Shown: positions 45,719 to 56,704, numbered from the stretch's first letter. The stretch: 64,000 bases of DNA from Pyrenula massariospora (GCA_021030905.1 JAGFMI010000013.1:558001-622000); one strand, 5' to 3'. Notes: generated by a model not told the origin, from the sequence alone. Program-made: numbers and translations.

Positions 45719-46810
45719 ATGGAGAGCTTAAGAAGAGCATCCATGGATCAGTTTGTTGAACGTGTGCGCGCAATCCGTATCGACAGCAGATATCAACTCG
45801 TTCGTCTCATAGGTTCTGGGAGTTTTGGCAAGGTCTATCTGGGTATGGTACCCTGTGGTCTTGGAAATGATGCGTTGCCAACAATTATAGGGCGAGATAC
45901 TTTCAGCGATGACGAGGTCGCCATCAAGCTTGAGCATTATAGTGTCGATCCTTCATTTCTCGACGAAGAAGTTCGGCTGTATAGGACTTTGAGGCGTTGC
46001 ACTGGCTTTTCTGATGTCTATTGGTACGGCCAGCGGGACGACTTCCGCGTTATGGTTTTCCAGTTGTTGGGTCCCAGCCTCGGAGATCTCCTCCAATACT
46101 GCGGGGGCAGCTTTTCTCTAAAGACGACTTTGCTACTCCTTGAACAGTTGCTGCGACGCCTACAGTACATACACAGAGCAGGTTATATCCATCGTGACAT
46201 TAAGCCAGAAAACTTTCTTCTTGGCACCGGACGGCAAGGTAATACTCTCTATATGACAGATTTGGGTCTCGCCTTTCCCTGGACGCCCGAGCTGGCATCT
46301 CCGACGGTCAACCTCAATCAGGACCGGGAACATCAGCTGGTGGGGACTTGTCATTATGCCAGCATAAAGGCTCACATGGATGCCGGTAAGGTTGCAGCGA
46401 AACTGATTCCAGCAAAAACATCACGTTGATCTATCTTTTCAGCAACGTCGCGACGAGACGATCTCGAATCGCTTGGATACATGTTGATACACTTCTTGAA
46501 AGGCTCCCTTCCGTGGGGAAATGTTCGAGAAGCGACTCGGCAAAACAAGTACCGGGCAGTATTGAAAATCAAACAAAGCATCACAGTTGACGAGCTCTGT
46601 GCCGAATTACCAGCAGCTTTTTCCGAGTACATGAAATACGTCCGTTCAATGGGGGATGACGAGATACCTGACTATCGCCGATTACGACAACAGTTCCGCA
46701 AGCTCTTTCACGCGCGGGGGTTTGAGAACGACGCGCTGTTCGACTGGACAATCCTCGAATTTCGCAACCATGATAAAACTGATGGTGGAAAGATCTCGCA
46801 TGTGTCGTGA
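45719..46810 (+). CDS. Casein-kinase-1-like protein kinase, divergent paralogue
   Basis: Two exons (45719-46385, 46443-46810; 57-nt intron) give 344 residues. CK1 features: glycine loop LIGSGSFGKVYLG (about residues 30-42), VAIKLE with the catalytic lysine, QLLGPSLGDLL, catalytic loop HRDIKPENFLLG, GTCHYASIKAHM in the activation segment, and DLESLGYMLIHFLKGSLPW. Odd points: the metal-binding DFG is DLG (TDLGLAFPW), about 20 extra residues (PCGLGNDALPTIIG and flanks) lie between the second and third strands, and there is no long C-terminal tail of the Hrr25/Yck kind. It is therefore not the housekeeping CK1 but a diverged copy, perhaps still active since the Lys, Asp and HRD residues remain. 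Start at 45719; Met 45743 is an alternative. Divergent from the DUF7924 gene. Confidence 0.88.
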
Positions 46811-47795
46811 CGGCTTTGAATCATTTCCAATTTGTATGACCTTTTCTTCACCGGGTTCGCCTTTCCAAACGCATACCTTCTTTCTCTCCATCTTTTTGTA
46901 GCCGGGATTTTGCCTCCTCTTTGCACCTGAGAGGAAATTGTCAGTGCAATTTTGTTCCAACAAGCTATAGCTAGGACGTGTAGAGACCCAACCTGCCGAA
47001 TTAATCCTCCACTTGCGGCTCCTGTGTTGCTCAAGATGGCCCCCCTCACACTCAGCCACCCTCCTTCGTAGTATCACTGGGTAGTCGTACTGATTCTCTT
47101 CTGGGATTCCAAGGGTGTGGTTACTACTTAGATCTTCGAGCTAATCTGTTAGATGTGATGGAATTATAGGTACCTTAAGGGGGCCATTATCGTGGTCTAG
47201 ACGAGTTCTCTAAAGTCGAAGTTAAAACTAATAGATAAATTGCACGTAATAACTATATCTCCGTTATCTTGATATCTTTAAAGTTCTTTTAATTTATTAC
47301 GCCTCGTATAAGAATACTTAGAGGGATTTTGTACTATGCAGTAATATCTTCAAAACTTACCGTTTTTAACAGCGTGCATAAAGGTACACGGCCATCCTGC
47401 CGGTCGCCGAGACGACCGGAATTTATAGCCGTAAGGGCTAGAGTGGAAGCGATTTCTGGCTGTAAAGTGGAAAAGGTCTAGAAAATGTGCGTTATGGATT
47501 TATAGGATGGTATATGAGTAATGGGATGAGCTGCGCGAGGTGGGTACTAAAAGCAGTACGGGGCGGGTGAGCACGGAGGGAGCTCCCCGCGCATTTACGT
47601 CGTCTTTCTAGTGCCCAAGCCTAGATACCTTTGTCTCACATAAGTTGCCTGTTTCACAATTCTAAATGTTCGATTGTCTCTTCTTGTATGTAGAGATCCT
47701 AGATACTTTCTTTTGAACGTATTATTTTTGAATATTTGCATCAATTTTAGACTAGGTAGGAATAGAGCGGCCCACAAACGTCGAATCTCTATCCC
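46811..47795. other. AT-rich intergenic region
   Basis: About 1 kb with no supportable gene. 47200-47340 is strongly AT-rich. Minus-strand frames at 46682-47077 and 47595-48050 are antisense to flanking genes or spacer and show no family. The hydrolase leader lies at its right end. Confidence 0.4.
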
Positions 47796-49033
47796 ATGGA
47801 GAGCTCTCTTCAGTCTAGCGAGCCTGTCCCTCCCCTTCCGCGCAAGCCATTGTCCTTCTTCCAGCGATTTGCTTACGCATCCCAACTTTGGGCCTTTAAA
47901 CTTTTTGTGATCGTCGCTCTTAAGGTCATACGCACAGTAAAACGAAGCCATTTCAAGAAGATCGGACCAACCTACACAAAACGGTACGGTGCTCGACCAC
48001 ATCTGGAGCACAGAGTATTCATTCCCAAAGATTGGGAAACAGGCGAGCACCTGCCATTATACATTAATGTTCATGGAGGTGGCTTCTCCATTTCCGACGC
48101 AGGAATTGGTGCGCCTCCTCCCATGAATTTTGCTTTTTCCATCCTAACATCAGAGCCAATCATAGACGATGAGTTTTGTCACTTTATGTGCAATACCTAC
48201 CGGTACTGCATAATCAGCCTCGATTACCGAGTGAGTGCCATAATTCTTCAATCCTTCGCGATATTTCTCTTACCCAAAATTCCGCAATTTCTTCACTTCT
48301 GGTCCCGAAGAACGGCAATAAAGTCTTAACCCTCCGCGATAAGGAGGGTGAAGTGTTTCTACGAGCACTAATGCTTAGATGTCTATAGGATGCACCGGTA
48401 CACCCATTTCCAACCCCTGTTCATGATGTCGCGGCGGTGATGTCGGCAGTACTCACGGATCCGGAGCTACCAGTCAATCATTCTAACGTAGCTGCTGGAG
48501 GATTCTCTGCAGGCGGCAACCTAGTGCTTGCTGCAACACAAATGGCCTCTCTGAGGGGCAAAGTTAAGGGGCTTGTCCCTATTTATCCCGTAGTGGACTT
48601 TTCAGACAGAGTCCCGCGTGTGTACCGTCGGAGTAAGAGTGGCAAACCAGACATGTTGAAAAGTATGGGTAAGCTCTTTGACTGGGGGTATATCCCTGCC
48701 GGAACAGATCGAAGGGACCCTCTTCTCAGTGTCATATACTCTCAGCGGGCTTCCTTGCCCGAAAAGATCTTCCTCGTCGGAGCTGAAGAGGATGTGCTGT
48801 GCGATGGAGCTGAGGTTATGGCGAATGAACTGGCTGACCATGAGGAAGGCGAGAAACAAGGAGACGCGGCAAGCTTTAGAAAGGGAGGGATCAAATGGAA
48901 GAAGGTGTTAGGCCATCAGCATGGCTTTACTCATGTCGTTAAAAAGGGTCAGGAAGAGCAAGACCGGCAGACGGTTTGTAAGGAATTGTACGCAGAAATT
49001 GCGGCATGGCTTCAGCGAGAGGTTTATGTCTAG
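47796..49033 (+). CDS. Alpha/beta hydrolase (fold-3, HSL-type esterase/lipase)
   Basis: Two exons (47796-48230, 48389-49033; 158-nt intron joining LDYR|DAPVHPFP) give 359 residues. It has the oxyanion motif VHGGGFS of the hormone-sensitive-lipase branch, the nucleophile elbow AAGGFSAGGNL, and candidate acid and base residues in VGAEEDVLCDGAE and the late LGHQHGFTH. The N-terminus has a hydrophobic helix (LWAFKLFVIVALKVIRTV, near residues 32-49) that may anchor it to a membrane. Fungal members act on short esters, lipids or xenobiotics; the substrate cannot be read from the sequence. The segment between the conserved motifs is highly charged near the end (DHEEGEKQGD). It lies immediately upstream of PEX12 on the same strand, which is probably chance. 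Confidence 0.85.
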
Positions 49034-49429
49034 CCGCTGTCCAGCGGGTTCGGTAGCCTTTGGGTATTTTCCGTATGCCTGATCCCTCCCTGCCAATAGC
49101 TTCAACCAACCATCAAAATCCGTCTCTCCATCACGGATAAGAGAAAAAGTGCGAGAATGATCAAGCAGTAGGATCGAGCTTAACGAGGATAATAATGTCA
49201 ACCACACTGGTACAGATGGACGGTTAATACAGGCCACGGCTAAGCGGCGCTGAAGCCCTGGGCGCAATTTGGTGTGGAATTTGAGCCGAGGTTCGTCACC
49301 AGCCTCCTGCCGCGGAAGCTTTCTCCTGCGGCTCTCGAACATACCTGCAAAGCTACGACTTGAAATTATTTTGAAGCTTTGTCTGTACAAGTCTCTCCTT
49401 CAAGGCTTCTCCTACCATGTCCACTGGGG
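49034..49429. promoter_or_regulatory. PEX12 upstream region with overlapping upstream ATG
   Basis: Spacer and leader between the hydrolase and PEX12. An ATG at 49417-49419, in another frame, opens a 16-codon upstream frame that ends at 49467, past the PEX12 start, and could lower translation. Confidence 0.4.
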
Positions 49430-50845
49430 ATGGAATATCTGTCCGCTTTGCAGTCGGAACACGATGACCTGAAACCATCCATCTTTGAGCTGCTCTCCGA
49501 GCAGCAGTTGGCCGCACTGCTTCCTCCGACTTTGCGCTACCTCCTGTCCGTGGCAACCCTTCGACACCCTCGATACCTCCTGCGCATTCTGAATTCGTTC
49601 GATGAAGTCTATGCCCTCCTGTCTCTTGCCGTAGAGCGCTTCTATCTGCAAAACTTTGGTGGCGGCTTTACAGAAAACTTCTATGGCCTCAAGAGAGAAC
49701 GTGTTTTGCGCATCAAGGGCGGCGAAGTGCCTCGCGCACAACTGGGAGTTTCGAGCCAAGTTCGAGAGACTTTAAAGCTACAAAGCAATGATGTGTGGAG
49801 AAACTTAGCGGTTATGGTCGGAGTACCATATTTGAAGCGGAAGCTTGACGAAAGCTATGACATCCATGCTGCCGCAGCGAATTCTTCATTGCTTCGACGA
49901 GGGAATGGTCCTCGCTACGAAAATCAAGAGAATCTGTCACCGGGGGCTACCGTCCGACAGAAGATAATGTTCTACTACAAATGGTTTTTAAGAAAAGTCT
50001 ATCCTTCACTAAATGCTGCATATTATTTTGCCATCCTTGCCTTTACATTGCTCAACCTCTTCGATTATATCAAATACTCATCGCCACTATCATGGCTCGT
50101 CGGCACGCGTATGCGTCGTATGAGTGAAGCTGATTATCGTGCCATTGATATGGCCAGCCAGAACTCTCCTGCACCAGCAGCTCATGCAAGCCGTAACCAA
50201 AGCCCAACGAGCTTTGTCAGCCCAACAGCGGTCTATCATCGCTTACTATCTAGCACGAGGTTTCTTCTCCCTACAAGTGTGTTTGCATTGAAATTTCTCG
50301 AATGGTGGCACGCAAGCGATTTTTCCAAGCAATTAGGTCGAAAAGCTGTCGAAAACATTGAACTGCCCCCACCTCGAGTTGACGGTCAAGAAATGCAAAA
50401 TAAGAAGAAGGAATTCGGCTCTGAAAAACCAAGAAATAATGGATTGATGACGCAGGAAAGAAGCCAGGAGGTTGAACCCCCAATCTCCTCCATTTCCCTC
50501 CTGCCAATCTTTACTGTACCACCTCCGCCGTCATCAGAGCTCTGCCCGATATGTTTACATCCTCTCTCAAATCCAGTGGCATGTCAGACTGGTCATGTGT
50601 TTGATTATACTTGCATTTTCAAGTGGCTAGAGGGAAACCACCCCAGACAGGAAGCGTTTATGACAGGTGGGCAAATGAATGAATGGGAAGAAGCTCCAGA
50701 TGAGACGTCACGAACTGAGTCAGGCATGTCGCTAAGCGATGCCTCAAACAAGAAAGGAAAATGGGAGGCTGGTGCTGGAAGATGTGCCGTCACTGGACGA
50801 AGGGTTCTTGGCGGTACGAGCGGTCTTAGAAGAGTCTTGATTTGA
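49430..50845 (+). CDS. PEX12: Peroxin-12, RING-type peroxisomal E3 ligase subunit
   Basis: A single frame of 471 residues from the Met of MEYLSALQSEHDDLKPS, which matches fungal PEX12 N-termini. The Pex2/Pex12 domain (about residues 20-290) includes LLPPTLRYLLSVAT and RHPRYLLRILNSFDEVYALL, with membrane segments around AAYYFAILAFTLLNLF. The C-terminal RING-like domain reads LCPICLHPLSNPVACQTGHV, then YTCIFKWLEGNH and CAVTGRRVLGG; like other PEX12 proteins it lacks some second-site zinc ligands. PEX12 forms a retrotranslocation channel with PEX2 and PEX10 in the peroxisome membrane and ubiquitinates the PTS1 receptor PEX5. A Ser/Asn-rich insertion and a charged linker precede the RING. No intron. 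Confidence 0.93.
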   Translation: MEYLSALQSEHDDLKPSIFELLSEQQLAALLPPTLRYLLSVATLRHPRYLLRILNSFDEVYALLSLAVERFYLQNFGGGFTENFYGLKRERVLRIKGGEVPRAQLGVSSQVRETLKLQSNDVWRNLAVMVGVPYLKRKLDESYDIHAAAANSSLLRRGNGPRYENQENLSPGATVRQKIMFYYKWFLRKVYPSLNAAYYFAILAFTLLNLFDYIKYSSPLSWLVGTRMRRMSEADYRAIDMASQNSPAPAAHASRNQSPTSFVSPTAVYHRLLSSTRFLLPTSVFALKFLEWWHASDFSKQLGRKAVENIELPPPRVDGQEMQNKKKEFGSEKPRNNGLMTQERSQEVEPPISSISLLPIFTVPPPPSSELCPICLHPLSNPVACQTGHVFDYTCIFKWLEGNHPRQEAFMTGGQMNEWEEAPDETSRTESGMSLSDASNKKGKWEAGAGRCAVTGRRVLGGTSGLRRVLI

Positions 50846-51513
50846 CGATCCTTCCGCATTAGTGGCATCGCAAAGGACATTGCTATACCAGATATTACTG
50901 GCCCCAAAAAGTCTATTAGCTCAGTGTTAAGGAGATCAATACTCTCCTTTGATACGTGCAGCAGCAATTCTTCCGGACCATCTCCGAAAAGGGATAATGA
51001 TTTTCTCACGCAGCAAGGCGTCAACTGGCTTCACTTGACCCCGTGCATCAATGTCCTCGACCTGTGCCCGCGGGAAAGGCGCTGACTTTCCCTAGGGAGC
51101 TATGAGGATTTTTTTCATCGCGAATCCTGAGACCCGCACTAAGGAGACTTTAATTGCAATAGAGGAATATCGAGAACAGGTCTTCCTCTTTACCGGTCAA
51201 CACTTGAATTTTGATGTACCGGTGCCTGCTTCCCAGGGAGAACACTAAGGGTCGATAATTTACTCTATCCGAAAGCCCCTACATTCCTCAACATGTGCCC
51301 TCCTGCTTTGCGCACGTCCCATCCCCACGGTGACCGCATCGATAAGAGACCAATCTTCCATGTCTTTAGTTCAGTCATGGCAAGCCTTAACTCCATAACT
51401 GGTTGAAAGCTTTTTGCAAGCTTCCAAGCAGCACTGTCCTCCTTGTTGGTAGATGCTTGTCCAGATATGGGATTTCTCTACAGGCTTTTCTAGCGTCTTA
51501 TAAAGCTTTCCTC
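50846..51513. other. Intergenic region PEX12 - GPCR
   Basis: PEX12 3' end and GPCR upstream region. The frame leading into the GPCR is open from 51403 but uses a non-ATG codon and has no family-like content before 51514. Nothing else recognised. Confidence 0.4.
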
Positions 51514-53413
51514 ATGACTATGGCTCCGTCTTATGATCTTCTCGATGCAAGCTTCACAAGGAAAACAGCAGAAGCCTCAACAGCCGATTCCACCGTCGGG
51601 CAACACTCTACTGCAGGATTTGGTGCTTTGAGCAGTCGGCAAATCCAAACAATATTGGTAATCTCGCTCGCTAGCGCGTCGGCGAGTTTAGGTGTGACCG
51701 CGGTCGCCTTATTCTGGTTCATGAGGATGAGAAAGAGCTTTCGACACCAGTAATCTGCCATGTACACTTCTTGTTGTCTAATGATTGCTAACAATAGTTT
51801 TCAGACTAATAATTTTGCTCATTGCTGGAAACCTCTTCAAAGCGTTCTGGTATTTCATCTTCCCCATAGTGTCATTTGTGCGTGGACCGACCACAAATCA
51901 TTCGACCTACTGTCAAGCAAGCGGCTATTTTCTCGCTGTCGGTGTAGAAGCACCAGGTATTTGGTCCACACCCATCTCGAACTTTCGCTAATGCGCTGCA
52001 GACGTGGCTATTCTGGCGATTGCCGTGCATGCAGCACTAATCATATTCCGCCCATTCCACGGAGGTGGCGAAGGAGGTCTCTATCCATACCGCCACTGGG
52101 TCTATGCTACGTATGTCCTATGGCCTCTTTTCACAGCGTCACTAGCTTTCATTAATCATGATGCTGCTTTCGTAAATTTTGGCATCTATTGTTATCTGCC
52201 GAAACGACCCTTCTGGTATCGTCTAGCACTGTCCTGGATCCCAAGGTACCTGGTGTTCTGCGTAGTATTCTGCGTTTACGCCGCCATCTACATCTTTGTC
52301 CAGATCAAATTCAAGGGGTTTGACAATTTGGATAGCGCTGTGGAGTCATCTACTGGAAGTCGAAATAGTGCATATGCCGACCTTTCGCACCCTGGCACAG
52401 AAAGCAACAAATCAATTACAATTATGCCACATAGTACCGTCTGCAGCAGGCGAGCCTCTGCAATTTCTGCAAAGCTTCCTATACCAGATTCTAAAGCTGA
52501 CCCTGTTCCTTGCCTGGAATCGCAAGCTGTCCCTGATTGGGAAAAGATTGACTACGTTGGCACGACCTCTTTGGCAGACAAACTTAGACATGGAAGCGGC
52601 ATCTCTGCCTCAGATTCTGCACCTGGTGCAGAAGTCGATCAGATAGTCAATTATGCTGCTGAGGCAGTGGGCGACAGCCGTAACACGTCAGATTCGAGTA
52701 ACAACACCACGATCCCGCTGACTCGGAATGTCCCTGAAGTTTCAACGGCGCGTACATCGGCGACTACGGACATTAACGTAACCGTTCCGGACAAAGATAG
52801 AGAACGTCTTCCCGGGCGAAGGCAGAGACCTCCTGCCACGCATATCGCTGCAACTAGGCGTGCAATCAAGCGACAGCTTCGGTTTATGTTCATCTATCCC
52901 CTTGTCTACGTATCGATGTGGACTCTTCCGTTTGTCAGTCATTGCTTCAATTATAATGACTACTGGGCAGAACATCCACCTTTCACGCTCACTATCTTGA
53001 CTACAGCCTGTACAGGGCTACAGGCTGGGATGGATAGCATCGTATTTAGTTGGCGTGAAAGACCATGGACAAGACCTCATGAACCCACACTGCTATGGGT
53101 CAAAAAGCTTCCTGAAGTTCTTTCGAAAATTTTCAAGCTGGACATTCCACGTGCAGAAACCGGGGACACTCAAAAAAGACCGGCGGATTCAAAGGCGGTA
53201 AATGTGGAGACTATGCCACCGACCCTTCGACGATCATCCCGAAAAGGTGCTCATTGGTGGGAATGGGAAGGTGGAAAATTGCGAAAGGAAAGTCTTTGGA
53301 ATGGCACAGAAGATCCGGACAGCCCGCCGCCGCCCCTTCCTACGCGACAGTCTGGGGACAACATTGAGGGTCCTTGCGAAGAAGACCATGGCAAAAATGT
53401 TAAACATCCGTAG
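51514..53413 (+). CDS. Git3/GprC-like G-protein-coupled receptor (carbon sensing)
   Basis: Exons 51514-51749, 51805-51956 and 52002-53413 (introns 55 and 45 nt) give 599 residues. The first five membrane segments run from IQTILVISLASASASLGVTA to RYLVFCVVFCVYAAIYIFV. A long Ser/Thr-rich third cytosolic loop of about 200 residues follows, then segments six and seven: QLRFMFIYPLVYVSMWTLPF and FTLTILTTACTGLQAGMDSI. The closing sequence SIVFSWRERPW is the Git3/Gpa2-interacting C-terminal signature. Relatives (S. cerevisiae Gpr1, S. pombe Git3, Aspergillus GprC/GprD) sense glucose or other carbon sources and signal through a Gpa2-type G-alpha to cAMP-PKA. GprC and GprD cannot be told apart here. 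The start at 51514 has a second Met two codons on. Confidence 0.88.
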
Positions 53414-54509
53414 ATTTCTTTTAGCAGGCTTCCAGAACAGCTTGAGGAATATGCACTTGGAAGCTCGTAAAGGACGTTTGTCTTCTCTACAATTGCTGCA
53501 GGGGAAGCGAAATGCGTGGAATCGGGTGACGAAAGCTGGGCTCTAGGTACCTAGAGGGGTCGAGATTGCTCAAAACCACCTGAAAAATTGCGGTTGTGCG
53601 AAGCAGTGAACGGTGAGATGAAGCATGTGGCCGTGGCTGCTGACACTTGCTTGATAAGGCATGAACATGGATACAAGCATGCATGCATGGAGAAGGGTTG
53701 TGGCAGGGATCCGAAGGCGATCACCGGACTGAGAACAGTTTCGTGGAGAGTAATATACTCTGAATTAATAATAATGAACACGAACATTGACCTCTACCTT
53801 TCTCGTAATGTGGGACATGTTCAATGGTGAGCTTGGAAGTGAAGGTCGGCAGTTGTGGTGTCATTATTTGAGGAGATGCACGCACACGCAGACGGCAGGA
53901 TGGCAAAGAATCCACATAGAACCAGCTCATAAATGAGGTTTTTCAGTTCGGCTATTTGCAACGAAGTCGAACATAGGAGGATTTAGGTCGTGGAATCTAG
54001 GTTTGGCGGGCATCTGGTGAAGTGGAGTTCGAGCACGATCTCCCGCGTCTCAGGAACCCGTCTTGCCGTCGAGCCCCGTCCCCTTCATATCCGGCGGTCT
54101 CGCTCGTCGCACACCATCAGTACCGCATCCACCTCAAGGGACTTCCCTAGTTCCTCGGCCAGCCCGACCTTCTTCTCCATTCACACTCTTGGCCGTCGCC
54201 ACAGTCTGAACGGTTTTGGCGTTGGCATTGGGGCTCTGCCGCTGGCTACCCGCCAATTCTGCTTGTAATCTCGTCTCGTTCAGGTCGACGGATGAACATG
54301 GCATAAGGGTAAATAGTCACCTGCTCTTGTTGTGGACACCGGCATCAAACCACCCCTGCGTTCGCCGTTCACTAAGTGGACAACACCAGCACTCAATCGC
54401 TTGCGCATCGTCTCTTCGGTTACTTCTCGGTCTACGATTTCGCTGCTAGCGTTCCTAGTCCCTGATTCCACCAGTGGGTCAGTTGCCCGCTCCGTGCCTC
54501 TCCAGCGCC
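53414..54509. other. 1.1-kb region upstream of UBL3-like gene
   Basis: Contains the GPCR 3' end and the upstream and leader sequence of the UBL3-like gene. Short frames at 53588-53830, 53990-54268 and 54216-54449 have no recognisable content. The stretch 54000-54480 is CT-rich and may be a long leader, possibly with an intron. Confidence 0.35.
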
Positions 54510-55422
54510 ATGTCTACACATGATCACCCAGAAACTACGGCCTTGAGCGAAGCTCAGGATATCCCTCCGCCACAGCTTGCGGCTAAGCCTGTGGATGAGC
54601 CAAACTCATCAACGCCTGTTGAGATGAGCACCCTCCAGTCAAAACTTGGCCCAGACACACCAGCAAACACAGATCCGTCGCCTCCAAGGACAGAAGATCC
54701 AACATCTGGTCAAGAACATCAGCCGCCAACTTCGAATCAAGTCGCCGATAGCTCTGCTCCTGCTCCAGCTTCTGGGGGAGCGGGGGTATTAACGTCAGCT
54801 TCAAACCCACCACTCCCCTCAATAGTGACAAGGCAGACGTCTACACAGATCGGACCTTCGACCGACTTACCAATAACCCTGCCGAAGGAGCCCGAAAGAG
54901 AAGGACCAACACTTGCTATAACATTACTCTTGACAAATGGGAACAGGCACCCTTTCAAGTTGGATTCGGTATATCTGCAGAAGAGGAATGTCAAAGTCCC
55001 TAGTGACGATCCATTCAACATCAGTGTATATACGCTTAAGGAGCTAATATTGAGGGAATGGAGAAACGGTACTTACCGCAGGACACTACAGAGACCATTG
55101 CTATACTAACATTCTGCATAGACTGGGAGGCTAAACCATCAAGTCCCGTTGCGATACGGCTGATCTCATTCGGCAAACTACTAGACGACAAAGCGCCTCT
55201 AAAAGGTATGGTCCATATTTCCAGTCCACCGCTACCACTCATTTACCAACAATATCAGACTGTAAATTCAACCCAGACGCACCAAACGTTATCCACATGA
55301 CCATCAAGCCCCAGGAAATCGTCGATGAGGAGGACGCCAAGGGCGGAAAAGGAGGATTTGGCCCAGGTTCATCACGCGACGGGAGAGAAAGAAGTCCTGG
55401 CTGTCGATGCGTTATCTTATGA
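54510..55422 (+). CDS. UBL3/MUB-type membrane-anchored ubiquitin-fold protein
   Basis: Exons 54510-55068, 55122-55205 and 55259-55422 (two 53-nt introns) give 268 residues. The N-terminal 140 residues are Pro/Ser/Thr-rich and probably disordered. A ubiquitin-like domain (Rad60-SLD_2 type) follows, with VYTLKELILREWRNDWE, AIRLISFGKLLDDKAPLK and PNVIHMTIKPQE, the strands and helix of UBL3/MUB proteins. The protein ends SPGCRCVIL: CVIL is a CAAX box and its terminal Leu favours geranylgeranylation, exactly as human UBL3 ends CVIL. There is no C-terminal diglycine, so it is not conjugated like ubiquitin. Animal UBL3 sorts proteins to extracellular vesicles and plant MUBs dock E2 enzymes at the plasma membrane; the fungal role is not established. 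It converges on UMP1. Confidence 0.85.
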
Positions 55423-56095
55423 TCGACAGTCCTTGCCTCTCGCGAGAACATGGCAACGAGCGGTCAGGGCCGCATCGCCACTACATGACAGTGTTAGAAC
55501 GCTTCACGCTATACACAATTCCAGGACCGGGTACGACGGCACCAAGCCCCGGAGGGAGGCAGGGAGGGATGTGTCCACGGCATGATGAACAGGTCCAGCC
55601 AGCACCAAGATCGCATCGTCCAACCATTTCTCATCTGTTTGGGGAACTGGGAACTCGCGCGCATCATGGATTCTGCATACCCCCCTACGATTTCATGTAC
55701 AGTAAAATTGTGTGCGCTCTTCTTTTTTCTGTGGAGGAAGCCTGATTTCCCCCCACGACCCCTTGTGCGGGCGTTAAATAGTGGATGGAGTATAGTGCAC
55801 TGCATATGGCATTGGGGAAGCACAGTTGACACATGAAAAGATTTGGTTTTTCTCTTTTTAGGTAAAGGTTCCCATTGTTGCGCCTGCACTGAGCTAGATA
55901 GAGTAGCTTGACTGGAATAAAGTCCTGTGCATGATTGAATGGTGCGGGAGGCTTTCCTGACTGGTCTAGCGACATGTTATGGGAGTGCTTCTTGAGTACA
56001 CAGAAACCAAATATCCCGCCACGGCATTGTAACTCTATCACCCTCCCTCCCTCCCTCCCATCTTCCCATCCACACTTTGTATAAAGAAAGCCTCT
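55423..56095. other. Spacer between convergent UBL3-like and UMP1 genes
   Basis: 3' regions of both genes. (CCCT)n repeats lie at 56041-56060 and a C-rich stretch continues into the UMP1 end. Frames here are only readings of these repeats or have no recognisable content. Confidence 0.4.
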
Positions 56096-56704
56096 CTACA
56101 ACCCCCTCCCCCCATCCCCCCCAAACCTCACGCCCATCCCCCTCTCCTCCCCCTCCCCCCCACCACCACCAATCTGCCCCCCATCCTCACCACCACGATA
56201 CACATCCTCCCACCCCACCTCACAGTCCCGTCCCAGCAAAATATCCTCATGCACCCCCGCGGAATGGCCCAACAGATCCGCCCTCCCCCACCCGTCCCCC
56301 TCGCGCACGATCGCGAGCTCCATGTCCCGCCGGATCGGCTCGGCCATGCCGAAGGTGCGTGCGCGGAGGGTTTGTTGCAGGGCGTGCTGGGTGGCGTGCC
56401 AGTGCGCGAGGCGGGGTTCGAGGGGGTGGGTGGATGTGACGGAGGAAGAGGTTTGGGTTTGGGAGGAGGGGGGGGAGTGGTGCGGGGGGTGGCGGAGGGT
56501 GTCGGGCAGGCCGGGGGCGGAGGGGGCGCCGGTGTTTGTTTGGGGTGAAGAGGAGGTGGGTGCGAGTTTGTGCTGGGCGGTGTTGGAGGTGCTGGTTGGG
56601 TGGGTGGAGGGGGGTGCTATGCGGAGGGACTGTGTAGGGTTGGTTAGCTGGATGGGCCTGGTATGATGAAGAGAGGGATGAGAAGATGGTTGGGAACTAA
56701 CCAT
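56096..56704 (-). CDS. UMP1: Proteasome maturation factor UMP1
   Basis: Minus strand. I recognise UMP1 by SLRIAPPST, APSAPGLPDTLRH, THPLEPRLAHWHATQHAL, FGMAEPIRRDMELAIV and SVHEDILLG-like GVHEDILLGRD with WEDVY, in the family order. UMP1 is a chaperone enclosed in half-proteasomes that coordinates beta-subunit processing and is the first substrate of the new 20S core. The preferred model has a 72-nt intron (56630-56701, GTTAGT...ACACAG) directly after the start codon, so the first coding exon is just ATG and the protein begins MSLRIAPP (178 residues). Because 72 is a multiple of three and contains no stop, retention would add 24 residues. The C-terminus ends in a Gly/Glu-rich low-complexity tail. 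Divergent from URK1. Confidence 0.88.
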   Translation of the reverse strand: MVSSQPSSHPSLHHTRPIQLTNPTQSLRIAPPSTHPTSTSNTAQHKLAPTSSSPQTNTGAPSAPGLPDTLRHPPHHSPPSSQTQTSSSVTSTHPLEPRLAHWHATQHALQQTLRARTFGMAEPIRRDMELAIVREGDGWGRADLLGHSAGVHEDILLGRDCEVGWEDVYRGGEDGGQIGGGGGEGEERGMGVRFGGDGGRGL

